The notes beneath the pieces are model-generated. The model saw only the letters and a list, made by a program, of their open reading frames with translations, was not told the DNA's origin and searched no databases. From CALAZP01 sp964410725 (GTDB lineage: Bacteria > Bacteroidota > Bacteroidia > Chitinophagales > Saprospiraceae): DNA of 55,481 bases. This document shows positions 1-8,357 of the stretch, in pieces. Made by a program: the position numbers and the translations under genes. How positions within the stretch are numbered: position 1 is the stretch's first letter; every line of letters starts with the position of its first letter. The stretch is from positions 1 through 55,481 of the forward strand of contig CAYPID010000012.1 of assembly GCA_964410725.1 (NCBI GenBank). Direction: 5' to 3'.

Positions 1-425
1 TGTGTTTTCCGAGTGCGAATGTATGATAGGGGCGTCAAACTTGTAATAGGAGTAATTCGATATGACAATTCAATGACACTTTTGTGACTTGCCTCTGACA
101 ATTTTAAATTCCTAATACATCTTTTCTTTCAAATTTGGTTAGCCACTCGTCCAATGGTTCATTTTGGAGGAAGAGATTATTGAATATCAGAAAAGCACTT
201 GGAATGAAGGATTGATTTATCTCATATTAGTAAGGAATGAATCATAGTATCCGGTCCTAAGTTTGAGAAAAAAGAAGTTATGGATAAACAGATTAAAAAA
301 TCAAAAACCAATTGTAAATAATATCGGTAAGATTCCTATTTGGAAAAGAAAATGAATCCAATCATTATATTGTAAAAAATGTATATTTAAACTTAAAGAT
401 TACAATTAGGAAAAGTAAGTGGCGT
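1..425. other. Non-coding left edge, nothing recognised
   Basis: This AT-rich stretch precedes the first gene. Both strands were read, and stop codons break every frame into short pieces. I see no tRNA, repeat array or convincing terminator. It presumably holds the promoter of the gene starting at 426, but no clear Bacteroidota promoter motif stands out. Confidence 0.5.
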
Positions 426-854
426 ATGAAAATATCACAGGTTTTAATTTTAGTGGGAATTTTTTTAATCGCAGTTTTTTTTGGTTTTTCGTTCAAAGAA
501 TCCAAAGGATGCGGCCAACTAGTCATCGATTCTAATGAAGTGATTACAGGTTTGAATGTGCCTCCCCAGCTAGATGCCAATTGTTATTTTGATGAAAAGC
601 GGCAATTAAGAGTTGGGCTTTACCAGTTGGAAAATCCGAAGAAATACATTCGTGAAAATGGATTCATGAGGATGGAAGAGGTAGCCTTGGGCGATTTGTT
701 TTGGTCTATTGAATTATTAAAAAATAATATGGAGGAATTTCCTGAAAGTAATCCAGATTGGTATGCCCTACAAGGGGTGAAAAGGGGTCATCAATGGCAA
801 TGCATTATAGAGAGAACCTCCGGTCGAATGTGGATGGAGGTTCTCTGGGATTGA
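426..854 (+). CDS. Small exported or membrane-anchored hypothetical protein
   Basis: I do not recognise the family of this 142-residue protein. Residues 1-25 form a hydrophobic segment (KISQVLILVGIFLIAVFFGF) that would act as a signal peptide or membrane anchor. The remaining ~115 residues are hydrophilic with several Trp residues near the end (WMEVLW), suggesting a small folded extracytoplasmic domain. The gene is alone on the plus strand and converges with the serine hydrolase gene whose stop lies 2 bp away. The last 44 bp of the coding sequence contain an 11-bp inverted repeat (811-821 and 836-846). The start is an ATG followed at once by a signal-like segment, which supports it. Function is unknown. 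Confidence 0.6.
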   Translation: MKISQVLILVGIFLIAVFFGFSFKESKGCGQLVIDSNEVITGLNVPPQLDANCYFDEKRQLRVGLYQLENPKKYIRENGFMRMEEVALGDLFWSIELLKNNMEEFPESNPDWYALQGVKRGHQWQCIIERTSGRMWMEVLWD

Positions 855-856
855 TC

Positions 857-2122
857 TCAATCGTTAATGGCTTGGTAAACTAAGGTTTTGAATTTGGACT
901 CTAGATCAGTGTATTTGGTTTGCTGATACATATTGGTATAGAGCAAACCTATTAGCCCTTCTGCGGGATCTGCCCAATAGCTTGTTTTAAATGCGCCTCC
1001 CCATCTAAACGATCCAATGGTTTGTGGACTTAGATAATCATTCGCAGCAGTTTCCAAGCCAAAGCCCAATCCAAAAGGGGCGGTATTTTCAATTTGAATT
1101 TGATTGGTCAGCATCAATTCAATCGTTTTCCGACTCAATAATCTTTGCCCATTGAGGGACCCTTTGTTGAGAAATAATTGTAAAAATTTGGCGTAATCTT
1201 CAATAGTAGAGGACAATCCTGCCCCTCCTGAGAAATAGGACCCTTCCAGGGTCGGATAATCCGGATTGACCCGATCAAAAACTTGTCCAGACATTTTAGT
1301 CAATTCCCCACCAGCGCCGGAGTACAATGGAACCAATCTGGAGTGTTTGGATGGAGGCAGATAAAAGTAGGTGTCATTCATTCCAAGGGGTTTGAATATT
1401 TTTTCCGAAAGGAATTCATCAAAATCCATTCCGGACCAAACTTCCACTAAATAGCCCAGTACGTCGATACTCAAACTATAGGTGAATCTTTCTCCAGGTT
1501 CGTGCTTCAAAGGCAGCTGGCCCAATATCTTCATTCTTTCTCCCAAGATGTAACTATCGTTACCTATCCCACTTGGAATACCAGCTTTGGCATAAATGGC
1601 TTTGAATTCAGTGCTACCTATACCTGCATAATCTATTCCCGAGGTATGGGTTAAAAGATGTCTTACGGTAATTTCCCGCTTGGCAGGTTGGGCCGTATAG
1701 GAAGAATCAGCGGGATCGAATGAAGTGATTACCTGAGGCTTTCGGAATTCAGGTATGTACTTTGATATAGGATCATCTAATTGAAATTTGCCTTCTTCCC
1801 ACAGCATCATAACGGCCAGACTGGTAATCGCTTTGCTTTGGGAGGCAATTCGGAAAATATCGTCTTTTTCCATTCTTTCTTTATTCTCAGCATCACTATA
1901 ACCATAAGCTTTAAATTGAACGATTTGTCCATTTCGGACGATTAGGGTCACCGCACCGGGGATGGCTTCGGCCTCGATAGCAGTTTCAATGAGGTGGTCA
2001 ATTCGTTCTAATCTTGGAGTAGAAAACCCACCTTGCTCAGGAGTGCCGGTTTGGAACGGTTGAGCTTGGAGCAATAGGAATGCAAAGAGGTCTAGTATTA
2101 ATAGCAATATTCCTTTTTTCAT
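857..2122 (-). CDS. Secreted serine hydrolase, class C beta-lactamase / EstB-like family
   Basis: This is a member of the serine beta-lactamase-like superfamily (Pfam Beta-lactamase), which includes esterases such as EstB and D-Ala peptidases. I place the start at 2122, where MKKGILLLIL begins a good signal peptide, rather than at a longer frame opening at 2176 that would overlap the divergent gene. The nucleophile motif SxxK is seen as SQSK (Ser94, Lys97 of this start). The second motif reads YSLSID rather than YxN, as in EstB-type esterases, and the third is WGG in WGGAFKT instead of KTG. These points favour a periplasmic esterase or peptidase over true beta-lactam resistance. The substrate cannot be told from sequence. 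It is divergent from the SRAP gene with about 50 bp between. Confidence 0.85.
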   Translation of the reverse strand: MKKGILLLILDLFAFLLLQAQPFQTGTPEQGGFSTPRLERIDHLIETAIEAEAIPGAVTLIVRNGQIVQFKAYGYSDAENKERMEKDDIFRIASQSKAITSLAVMMLWEEGKFQLDDPISKYIPEFRKPQVITSFDPADSSYTAQPAKREITVRHLLTHTSGIDYAGIGSTEFKAIYAKAGIPSGIGNDSYILGERMKILGQLPLKHEPGERFTYSLSIDVLGYLVEVWSGMDFDEFLSEKIFKPLGMNDTYFYLPPSKHSRLVPLYSGAGGELTKMSGQVFDRVNPDYPTLEGSYFSGGAGLSSTIEDYAKFLQLFLNKGSLNGQRLLSRKTIELMLTNQIQIENTAPFGLGFGLETAANDYLSPQTIGSFRWGGAFKTSYWADPAEGLIGLLYTNMYQQTKYTDLESKFKTLVYQAIND

Positions 2123-2174
2123 TTTTGTATATTTAAAAATTAATGAAAGTCGAATGGGAAAATAACAAATTATC

Positions 2175-2777
2175 ATGTGCTATCATTATAAATTAGATAA
2201 ATCTGTTCAGCAAATCGAAGAATCTTTTGAGGTGAATGTGGCCGTTGAAAGGGATGAAATTCCAACCCTTTTTAATGGTTTTCAACATTTATATGCGCCG
2301 GTCATCACCCATGATTCCGTAGATCAGGTTCAATTTTATCAGTGGGGGTTACTGCCATTTTGGGCGAAGGATTTTAAAATTCAGCATCAAACTTTAAATG
2401 CTCGGGTAGAGACTTTGAAAGAGAAGCCATCTTTTAGACAAGTTGTCCATCAACGTTGTCTGGTGATTGCTGATGGATTTATAGAGTGGCAGTGGTTAGA
2501 TGCTAAGGGCAAGCAAAAGCAAAAGTATTTGGTTCAGTTGCCCGATGGGGACTTATTTGGGTTTGCTGGATTATGGAGCAGGTGGCAATCAGCTGATACG
2601 GGTCAGACCATTTTTTCTTTTACCATCATCACGGGAGGGGCGAATGAGCTGATGGCTGAGATTCACAATACCAAAAAACGCATGCCATTGCTGATGAAAC
2701 CGAAAGCGGGTAAAAATTGGCTCAAAGGAGCGGAGCTGGAATTGGCGAATGATTCTTTGGAGGCGATTAAAATATAA
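2175..2777 (+). CDS. SRAP-domain protein (YedK/HMCES family)
   Basis: This 200-residue cytoplasmic protein belongs to the SOS response-associated peptidase family (SRAP, YedK/HMCES). Members shield abasic sites in single-stranded DNA by forming a thiazolidine crosslink through Cys2 after removal of Met1. The sequence starts MCYHY, giving Cys2. Other family active-site residues are visible: Asn75 in LNAR, Glu104 in GFIEW and His164 in IHNTKKRMP. The length matches the family. The ATG is fixed because Cys must be residue 2. No clear LexA box was recognised in the short divergent promoter region, so SOS control is only presumed from the family. Confidence 0.92.
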   Translation: MCYHYKLDKSVQQIEESFEVNVAVERDEIPTLFNGFQHLYAPVITHDSVDQVQFYQWGLLPFWAKDFKIQHQTLNARVETLKEKPSFRQVVHQRCLVIADGFIEWQWLDAKGKQKQKYLVQLPDGDLFGFAGLWSRWQSADTGQTIFSFTIITGGANELMAEIHNTKKRMPLLMKPKAGKNWLKGAELELANDSLEAIKI

Positions 2778-2813
2778 GCCTTCGGCAAAAGTTATCCTTA
2801 CACTCTTAATAAA

Positions 2814-2866
2814 TTGCTTAATGGAGTAAGCAAAAAATACTTATTTTTGCTTATTAGAATAAGCAA
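2814..2866 (+). promoter_or_regulatory. Two TTGCTTA/TAAGCAA palindromes ahead of the ATPase gene
   Basis: Two inverted repeats share the same half-site. The first has TTGCTTA at 2814-2820 and TAAGCAA at 2827-2833, separated by 6 bp. The second, 2847-2866, is a 20-bp near-perfect palindrome with arms TTGCTTATT and ATAAGCAA. It ends 2 bp before the ATG at 2869. Paired operators of this kind suggest binding of a dimeric regulator, perhaps self-regulation. An mRNA hairpin over the start is an alternative. Confidence 0.55.
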
Positions 2867-2868
2867 TT

Positions 2869-4062
2869 ATGGAAACTCTTTTCGAAAAGTTTTACAAGAA
2901 AATTGATTTTATAAATCTCGATTTCAAAAGAAGCCTAATGAATGAGATTCAATGGGAATCTAGACTAATCGGAATTAAGGGGGCTAGAGGAGTTGGTAAA
3001 ACCACTCTATTACTTCAATTTATCAAGGAGCATTTACCTATTAATGAATTAACACTTTATGTAAGTTTGGATAATATATGGTTTGCTGAAAATAAACTAA
3101 GCAAGCTTGTCAACGACTTTGTAAAAAAGGGTGGTAAGTATCTTTTTTTAGATGAAGTACATAAATATCCAAATTGGTCACAAGAATTAAAAAATATCTA
3201 TGATGACTACCCTGAACTTAAGATTGTATTTACAGGATTTTCTTTGTTAGAGATTTTAAATGCCAGAGCTGATCTGAGTCGAAGAGCGGTGGTCTACATG
3301 CTGCAAGGTTTGTCCTATCGAGAATACCTTGAAATTAAATTAGGCGTTAAACTTCCAAAATTGGAATTAGATGATTTAGTAAAGAACCACTTAGAACTCG
3401 CAAAGGAATTCAACCGACTTATTAACCCATTACAATATTTTGAGGAGTATCTGAAAACAGGTTATTTTCCTTATTTTCTAGAGGTTCCTTCATTGTACTA
3501 TCATAGAATTGAGGAGGTCATTAATATGATAATTGAAATAGAATTGCCCCTGTTAAGAAAAGTTGATTCGACCTATATTTCGAAACTCAAACAACTTTTG
3601 CAAATTATTGCTGAATCTGTTCCTTTTATTCCCAATGTCAGCAAACTAAGTGAACGAATTGGAATCAATAGAAATACTTTTACCGCCTATTTACATTATC
3701 TTCAAGAGGCTAATTTAACGCGCAACCTTTACAAAGATGCACATGGGATTTCTTTACTACAAAAGCCTGATAAAATTTATCTGGAGAATACTAATTTTCA
3801 ATATGCCCTGGCCCCGAGAAATACGGTAATAGGTTCTATTCGGGAAACCTTTTTGGTTAATCAATTGAGCTATCAGTATCAGGTGGAGTATGCAAATCAG
3901 GGTGATTTTTTAATTAATAGGTCCTACACTATAGAGGTAGGTGGTAAAGGAAAAGCGAAAAAACAAATACTTGGAATTGATAAATCCTATATTGCATCTG
4001 ATAATATAGAGTATGGAACAGGGAATAAAATTCCACTTTGGATGTTTGGTTTTTTATACTAA
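2869..4062 (+). CDS. AAA_14 / DUF4143-type P-loop ATPase
   Basis: This is a 397-residue ATPase of the AAA_14 plus DUF4143 architecture that is abundant and poorly understood in bacteria and archaea. Walker A is GARGVGKTT at about residues 38-46 and Walker B is YLFLDEVHK with Asp95 and Glu96. A sensor-like FTGFS follows. The middle (about 200-300) contains a winged-helix-like segment. The C-terminal part contains a pattern D-F-L-I then E-V-G-G-K, like a degenerate PD-(D/E)XK nuclease-like fold. No signal or membrane segment is seen, so it is cytoplasmic. It stands alone, is AT-rich compared with its flanks, and has two palindromes upstream, which fits a transferred single-gene unit. Its biological role is not known. 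Confidence 0.85.
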   Translation: METLFEKFYKKIDFINLDFKRSLMNEIQWESRLIGIKGARGVGKTTLLLQFIKEHLPINELTLYVSLDNIWFAENKLSKLVNDFVKKGGKYLFLDEVHKYPNWSQELKNIYDDYPELKIVFTGFSLLEILNARADLSRRAVVYMLQGLSYREYLEIKLGVKLPKLELDDLVKNHLELAKEFNRLINPLQYFEEYLKTGYFPYFLEVPSLYYHRIEEVINMIIEIELPLLRKVDSTYISKLKQLLQIIAESVPFIPNVSKLSERIGINRNTFTAYLHYLQEANLTRNLYKDAHGISLLQKPDKIYLENTNFQYALAPRNTVIGSIRETFLVNQLSYQYQVEYANQGDFLINRSYTIEVGGKGKAKKQILGIDKSYIASDNIEYGTGNKIPLWMFGFLY

Positions 4063-4123
4063 ATTACATTGATTCGTAGTTCGATAGGATTATAGCATTA
4101 TGATGAAAAACTAAGAGCAATCT

Positions 4124-4852
4124 TTGAATACCTCTTCTAAAAGTCTGAATAAATACCTGAGTGAAAATTGTTCTTGTTCCCGGAGGGAAGCGGACAGATG
4201 GATTGAGGCGGGTAGAGTCACAATCAATGGCGTTCTAGCTAAAAAGGGCAATCGCGTAGAGGAGGGAGATGAAGTAGTATTGGATGGTCAGGTAGTCAAT
4301 CACCAACTACTACCTGTCTATTTAATGTTTCATAAGCCACCGGGAATTACCTGTACTACGGATTTATCAGATCCCGATAACATTATTGATTTTATTGGAT
4401 TTCCGCAAAGGATTTTCCCAATTGGAAGGTTAGATAAACCTTCAACCGGTTTGATTTTACTGACCAATGATGGAGATATAGTCAATGAGATATTGAGAGT
4501 AGAACACGGACATGAAAAAGAGTATATCGTAAAAGTTAATCAAGAAATCTCTCGTGAATTTATAAATAAGATGGAAAGGGGGGTACCGATATTAGGAACG
4601 GTAACTGAACCTTGTACGGTGAGGAAAATCAATAGGAATGTTTTCTCCATTATTTTAACCCAGGGTCTGAATCGGCAAATTCGAAGAATGTGTGAATATC
4701 TGGGTTACCAGGTTGTTTCACTTAAGCGCATCCGAATCATGCACTTAGAATTAGGCGAGCTCCCTCTAGGTCAATGGAGAACATTGAAAGCTCAGGAATT
4801 AACTACCCTTTTAAACTTAACCAAAAGAAAATTAAAAGAGCCAAACCAATAG
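4124..4852 (+). CDS. rluF: 23S rRNA pseudouridine synthase, RluF type
   Basis: This 242-residue enzyme isomerises a uridine of 23S rRNA to pseudouridine (U2604 in E. coli). An S4 RNA-binding domain occupies about residues 7-55, including CSRREADRWIEAGRV. The catalytic domain has GRLDKPSTGL with catalytic Asp104, then LLTNDGD, GVPILGTVT and QGLNRQIRRMCE, all characteristic of RluF/RluB, with GVPILGTVT favouring RluF. The start is a TTG. An in-frame stop at 4112 rules out the ATG at 4103, and the S4 domain begins immediately after the TTG. It is followed after 27 bp by the Nramp-like gene. A housekeeping gene with no sign of damage. Confidence 0.93.
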   Translation: MNTSSKSLNKYLSENCSCSRREADRWIEAGRVTINGVLAKKGNRVEEGDEVVLDGQVVNHQLLPVYLMFHKPPGITCTTDLSDPDNIIDFIGFPQRIFPIGRLDKPSTGLILLTNDGDIVNEILRVEHGHEKEYIVKVNQEISREFINKMERGVPILGTVTEPCTVRKINRNVFSIILTQGLNRQIRRMCEYLGYQVVSLKRIRIMHLELGELPLGQWRTLKAQELTTLLNLTKRKLKEPNQ

Positions 4853-4879
4853 GTGAAGAATATTTTGTAGTTTGATGCT

Positions 4880-6076
4880 ATGAAAAAATGGTTGAATCAA
4901 CTGGGACCAGCTACTTTGGTCACAGCGGCTTTCGTAGGACCGGGAACAGTTACCGTTTGCGCCCAAGCAGGGGTGAGGTTTGACTTTTCGCTTCTTTGGG
5001 CCTTGTTGTTGTCTGTAGTAATTACCATAGTGCTCCAAGAAATGGCAGCTCGCATTGGTTTGGTTCAACAGAAGGATTTGGCAACAGTGCTTAGAGAAAG
5101 TATAGTTGCTCCAGTTCTCAAAAATGCGATAATCGGTTTGGTTTTAGCAGCTATAGTCTTGGGCAATGCCGCCTATGAGGCGGGTAATATCAATGGAGCA
5201 GTTATGGGGTTGGAAATTATAACCCATGTGCAACAGCCGTGGCTTTGGCCCATTCTTTCAGGTGCCATCGCTTTTGGGCTCCTGTATTTAGGAAATCACA
5301 AAGTACTTGAGCGAGCTTTATTGGGATTGGTCATCTTTATGAGTCTTTCCTTTATCGCCACCGCTTTAATTACCCAACCTGATTATGGGGCTATCTTTCA
5401 AGGTTTCATACAACCTACCATTCACGAAGATAATATTTTGATGGTTTTGGCACTTATTGGCACTACCGTAGTTCCTTATAATTTGTTTTTGCACGCTAGT
5501 TTGGTCAAGAAAAAATGGCAAGATACCGCACAATTAACAGCTGTTAGGACCGACACTATTGTAGCCATCAGCTTAGGAGGATTAGTATCTATGGCCATTT
5601 TGATTACTGGAGCGAGTATGCCCGGCAATGCATTAACTCGTCCGGTGGATTTGGCCGCCGGTCTTCAGCCCCTCTTTGGCAATTCCGCAGCTATTTTTAC
5701 AGGATTAGGTCTTTTTGCCGCAGGCATTACTTCTTCCATTACCGCACCCTTCGCAGCGGCGATTGTGATTCAATCTTGTTTTGGATGGACCGGTGGAATG
5801 AAAAGTAAAAAGTTCAGAGCCAGTTGGATGGGTATCCTATTGATTGGGCTGGCTTCTACCACCTTGTCTTTTAGTCCCATCGTAATTATTCAGTTTGCTC
5901 AATTGGCTAATGGAGTTTTATTGCCGATTATGGCGGCTTTACTTTGGTGGCTCTCATCGAGTAAGAAGATTTTAGGCCAGTACCGCAATGGAACATTCCT
6001 GAATGTGTTGAGTTTTTTCCTCCTCCTCACCACCATTGCTTTAAGTATCCGCACTTTGAGTAAGGTGCTATTTTAG
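4880..6076 (+). CDS. Nramp-like transporter, YcsG type, without the DPGN motif
   Basis: This 398-residue inner-membrane protein has about 11 hydrophobic helices and belongs to the Nramp family. Classical Nramp metal transporters carry DPGN in TM1 and MPH in TM6. Here TM1 reads GPGTVTVCAQAGVRFDFSLL with no DPGN, and TM6 reads VVPYNLFLHAS, with Tyr in place of His. The metal-binding residues are therefore not conserved, so classical Mn/Fe transport is doubtful. It lies 10 bp upstream of pxpA and is probably co-transcribed with pxpABC. The same neighbourhood exists in Bacillus subtilis, where ycsG precedes ycsF and kipI/kipA. I infer a role in import of 5-oxoproline or a related substrate, or of a cofactor for the enzyme. 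This is not demonstrated by the sequence. Confidence 0.88.
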   Translation: MKKWLNQLGPATLVTAAFVGPGTVTVCAQAGVRFDFSLLWALLLSVVITIVLQEMAARIGLVQQKDLATVLRESIVAPVLKNAIIGLVLAAIVLGNAAYEAGNINGAVMGLEIITHVQQPWLWPILSGAIAFGLLYLGNHKVLERALLGLVIFMSLSFIATALITQPDYGAIFQGFIQPTIHEDNILMVLALIGTTVVPYNLFLHASLVKKKWQDTAQLTAVRTDTIVAISLGGLVSMAILITGASMPGNALTRPVDLAAGLQPLFGNSAAIFTGLGLFAAGITSSITAPFAAAIVIQSCFGWTGGMKSKKFRASWMGILLIGLASTTLSFSPIVIIQFAQLANGVLLPIMAALLWWLSSSKKILGQYRNGTFLNVLSFFLLLTTIALSIRTLSKVLF

Positions 6077-6086
6077 ATCAGAAATT

Positions 6087-6809
6087 ATGAAGCCACTACT
6101 AATCAATTGCGATATGGGGGAGGGGATAGGAGCGGATGAAAAAGTAATGCCTTGGATTCAATGCGCTAATGTAGCCTGTGGTGGACATGCAGGTGATCGA
6201 GTAACTTTAGAAAGGACTGCTTTATTGGCCCTGCAGCACGGAGTGCATTTCGGTGCCCATCCTTCGTTCCCAGACCGGGCGCATTTTGGGAGAAAATCTA
6301 TGGTCATGTCCAAAGCAGCATTTCAAAATGCCATTCAAAGGCAATTAAAATTATTCGAAGAGGTTGTTCAAAAAGTTAATATCCCCTGGTATCACGTCAA
6401 GGCACATGGCGCTTTATACCACGAGGGATATGAAAATGAAACCCTCACTCGCTGGTTTTTGGAAGTGCTAAAAAATTTTGACTTTGAATATTTATTCTGT
6501 CCCTCCAATAGCTTGATTTTTCAATGGTGCCAGGAATATCATATTACGCCTCTTGCAGAGGGGTTTTTAGACCGAAGATACTACCCCAACGGCCGATTGG
6601 TTTCCCGAACCGAAGCGGATGCTGTTCTGCAAACTCAAAGCGAGATTCTTCAACAATTGGAAGATTTTTGGTTTAAGGATGAAGTAGTCACGGCTTCAGG
6701 AATCAGAATTACCCTAAAAGCAGATACTTTTTGTCTGCACGGCGATCACCCCGGTTGCGCCGCTGCAGCTCAAGCAATACATCAATGGTATGAAAGACTA
6801 TCCCATTAA
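6087..6809 (+). CDS. pxpA: 5-oxoprolinase subunit PxpA (LamB/YcsF family)
   Basis: This 240-residue protein is a LamB/YcsF family member, subunit A of the ATP-dependent 5-oxoprolinase PxpABC that opens 5-oxoproline to glutamate. The N-terminus INCDMGEGIG, then ANVACGGHAGD, HPSFPDRAHFGRK and VKAHGALYHEG are the hallmark metal/substrate-site motifs of the family. FCLHGDHPG lies near the C-terminus. The length is typical (about 240-255). It overlaps pxpB by 20 bp, so translation is probably coupled. It is cytoplasmic. The operon order Nramp-pxpA-pxpB-pxpC supports the assignment strongly. Confidence 0.95.
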   Translation: MKPLLINCDMGEGIGADEKVMPWIQCANVACGGHAGDRVTLERTALLALQHGVHFGAHPSFPDRAHFGRKSMVMSKAAFQNAIQRQLKLFEEVVQKVNIPWYHVKAHGALYHEGYENETLTRWFLEVLKNFDFEYLFCPSNSLIFQWCQEYHITPLAEGFLDRRYYPNGRLVSRTEADAVLQTQSEILQQLEDFWFKDEVVTASGIRITLKADTFCLHGDHPGCAAAAQAIHQWYERLSH

Positions 6810-7437
6810 GATTGTCCCTTACAGCGCTCATGCCTTGCTCATTCAGTGGCCTGAAGAGATTGATGAAGATATTTTACAAGATGTTTTGGCTTTTAAAGCG
6901 CGGTTAGAGGGAGCATTTCCTGAAGCTTTATTAACCCCGTGTTATCATTCTTTACTTTTGGTGTTTCGAAACCTCATTAAGGATTTAACCGGAACCATTG
7001 AAGCGGTTTTAGCCCAATACGAAAAGCGATTTTTTGAACCGTATGAGGCCAGGGTTTTTGAAATTGCCGTTGATTATCAGTCTGAAGTGGGTATGGATTT
7101 GGAGGAGGTTTGCCAGGCCTTAAATATGTCTATCCCAACCTTTATTGATTGGCATACGAGTGCGCTTTACACCGTATATGGTTTGGGATTCTTACCAGGA
7201 TTCATGTATCTGGGCGGCTTGCCAGAGGCCATTCACTATCCAAGGCGGGATCGACCAAGACTTCGGGTTCCGGCTGGGGCAGTGGGTATAGGGGGGCGTC
7301 AAACTGGCATTTATCCGATGGAAGCACCAGGAGGGTGGCAATTGATTGGGTATTCAGATTTCCAAGTCATTGATCGTAATGGTCCACCTTTTTTTAAGGT
7401 AAAAGTGGGGGATCAAATTAGGTTCGTACAACAATAA
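6790..7437 (+). CDS. pxpB: 5-oxoprolinase subunit PxpB (KipI family)
   Basis: This 215-residue cyclophilin-like protein is the KipI/PxpB subunit (allophanate hydrolase subunit 1 fold). It acts with PxpC as the ATP-using part of 5-oxoprolinase. Family motifs are visible: YGLGFLPGFMYLGGLPE, then PRRDRPRLRVPAGAVGIGG and QTGIYPMEAPGGWQLIG. The start ATG at 6790 lies inside the end of pxpA, a 20-bp overlap. It is 6 bp ahead of pxpC. B. subtilis KipI was first named for inhibition of KinA, but with all three subunits adjacent, the metabolic role is the better reading. Confidence 0.95.
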   Translation: MKDYPIKIVPYSAHALLIQWPEEIDEDILQDVLAFKARLEGAFPEALLTPCYHSLLLVFRNLIKDLTGTIEAVLAQYEKRFFEPYEARVFEIAVDYQSEVGMDLEEVCQALNMSIPTFIDWHTSALYTVYGLGFLPGFMYLGGLPEAIHYPRRDRPRLRVPAGAVGIGGRQTGIYPMEAPGGWQLIGYSDFQVIDRNGPPFFKVKVGDQIRFVQQ

Positions 7438-7443
7438 AGGGTT

Positions 7444-8295
7444 ATGCTGCGAATTCTTCAGCCTGGTAATTATACCTCTTTGCAGGACCTTGGAAGGTGG
7501 AAGATGCACACTTTTGGAGTTCCTTTTTCGGGGGCCATGGATCGCAACAGTGCGATGTTAGCGAATATGCTGGTGAATAATCCGTTGGGCGCACCTCTTT
7601 TAGAATTCACTCTGGTAGGCCCTAAAATACAGTGGATAAAATCGGGTATCGCTGCTTTTGCCGGAGGTTTTTTTGATGTGCAAAGTAATCTTTACGGCCC
7701 TGTACCCAGCCAATTGCCTGTCCGTTTTGTAGAAAATGAAATATGGACTTTTGGCTCAGTTAAGAAGGGGTTAAGGGGATACCTTGCGGTAAAAGGTGGA
7801 TTGTTTGGTACATCGGTTATGGATAGTTATTCGATGTCATTAGGGGTGACGGAGCAAGTGGTATTCAAAAAAAACGATTTGATTCCATTTGGACCTATCA
7901 TCGATGTAGAGTCCACCACCTATGCTCAGCTCAAAGCCACCCCTCTGGATGAGCCGATAATATTCGGATATAAAGGGCCGGAATGGCATTTGTGGGAACA
8001 ATCTGGGTATGATTTATTTCTTCAGGAATGGCGGGTGTCAAAAGAACACAACAGGATGGGGGTAAGATTACTTCCCTATGCGCCCAAGCACAAATATTCT
8101 TTACTGACCGCACCAGTTTTACCAGGTACTGTTCAATGGACGCCTTCTGGCCAGTTAATTGTGCTGATGCGTGAAGGTCAAACTACCGGAGGATATCCCA
8201 GAATTTTACAACTAACAGAGGCCTCCATCAATGTGCTGGCTCAAAAAAATACCAATCAAAGCATATTTATTTTAGCCAAAAAATTAAATCCTTAA
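7444..8295 (+). CDS. pxpC: 5-oxoprolinase subunit PxpC (KipA family)
   Basis: This 283-residue protein is the KipA/PxpC subunit (allophanate hydrolase subunit 2 fold), partner of PxpB. It begins LRILQPGNYTSLQDLGRW, close to the family N-terminus, and has GVPFSGAMDRNSAMLAN, YLAVKGG and EGQTTGGYPRILQL, all diagnostic. RVSKEHNRMGVRL is the conserved core segment (S-x-x-NRMG-x-RL). The length is slightly short of, but within, the family range. It ends the pxp set, and about 60 bp then separate it from the DUF885 gene. Confidence 0.95.
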   Translation: MLRILQPGNYTSLQDLGRWKMHTFGVPFSGAMDRNSAMLANMLVNNPLGAPLLEFTLVGPKIQWIKSGIAAFAGGFFDVQSNLYGPVPSQLPVRFVENEIWTFGSVKKGLRGYLAVKGGLFGTSVMDSYSMSLGVTEQVVFKKNDLIPFGPIIDVESTTYAQLKATPLDEPIIFGYKGPEWHLWEQSGYDLFLQEWRVSKEHNRMGVRLLPYAPKHKYSLLTAPVLPGTVQWTPSGQLIVLMREGQTTGGYPRILQLTEASINVLAQKNTNQSIFILAKKLNP

Positions 8296-8357
8296 ATTTT
8301 ACTATTTTCCATCTGCTGAATTTATTAAACAATACGTATAACATAAGCACAACTATC

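Noticed and set aside
365..580. Short minus-strand gene at the left edge
   Set aside because: Most of it lies antisense to the signal-peptide gene at 426, and its protein has no recognisable domain.
6790..8295. KipI/KipA as inhibitors of a sporulation kinase
   Set aside because: They sit with pxpA in the metabolic 5-oxoprolinase order, and nothing else suggests sporulation control in Bacteroidota.
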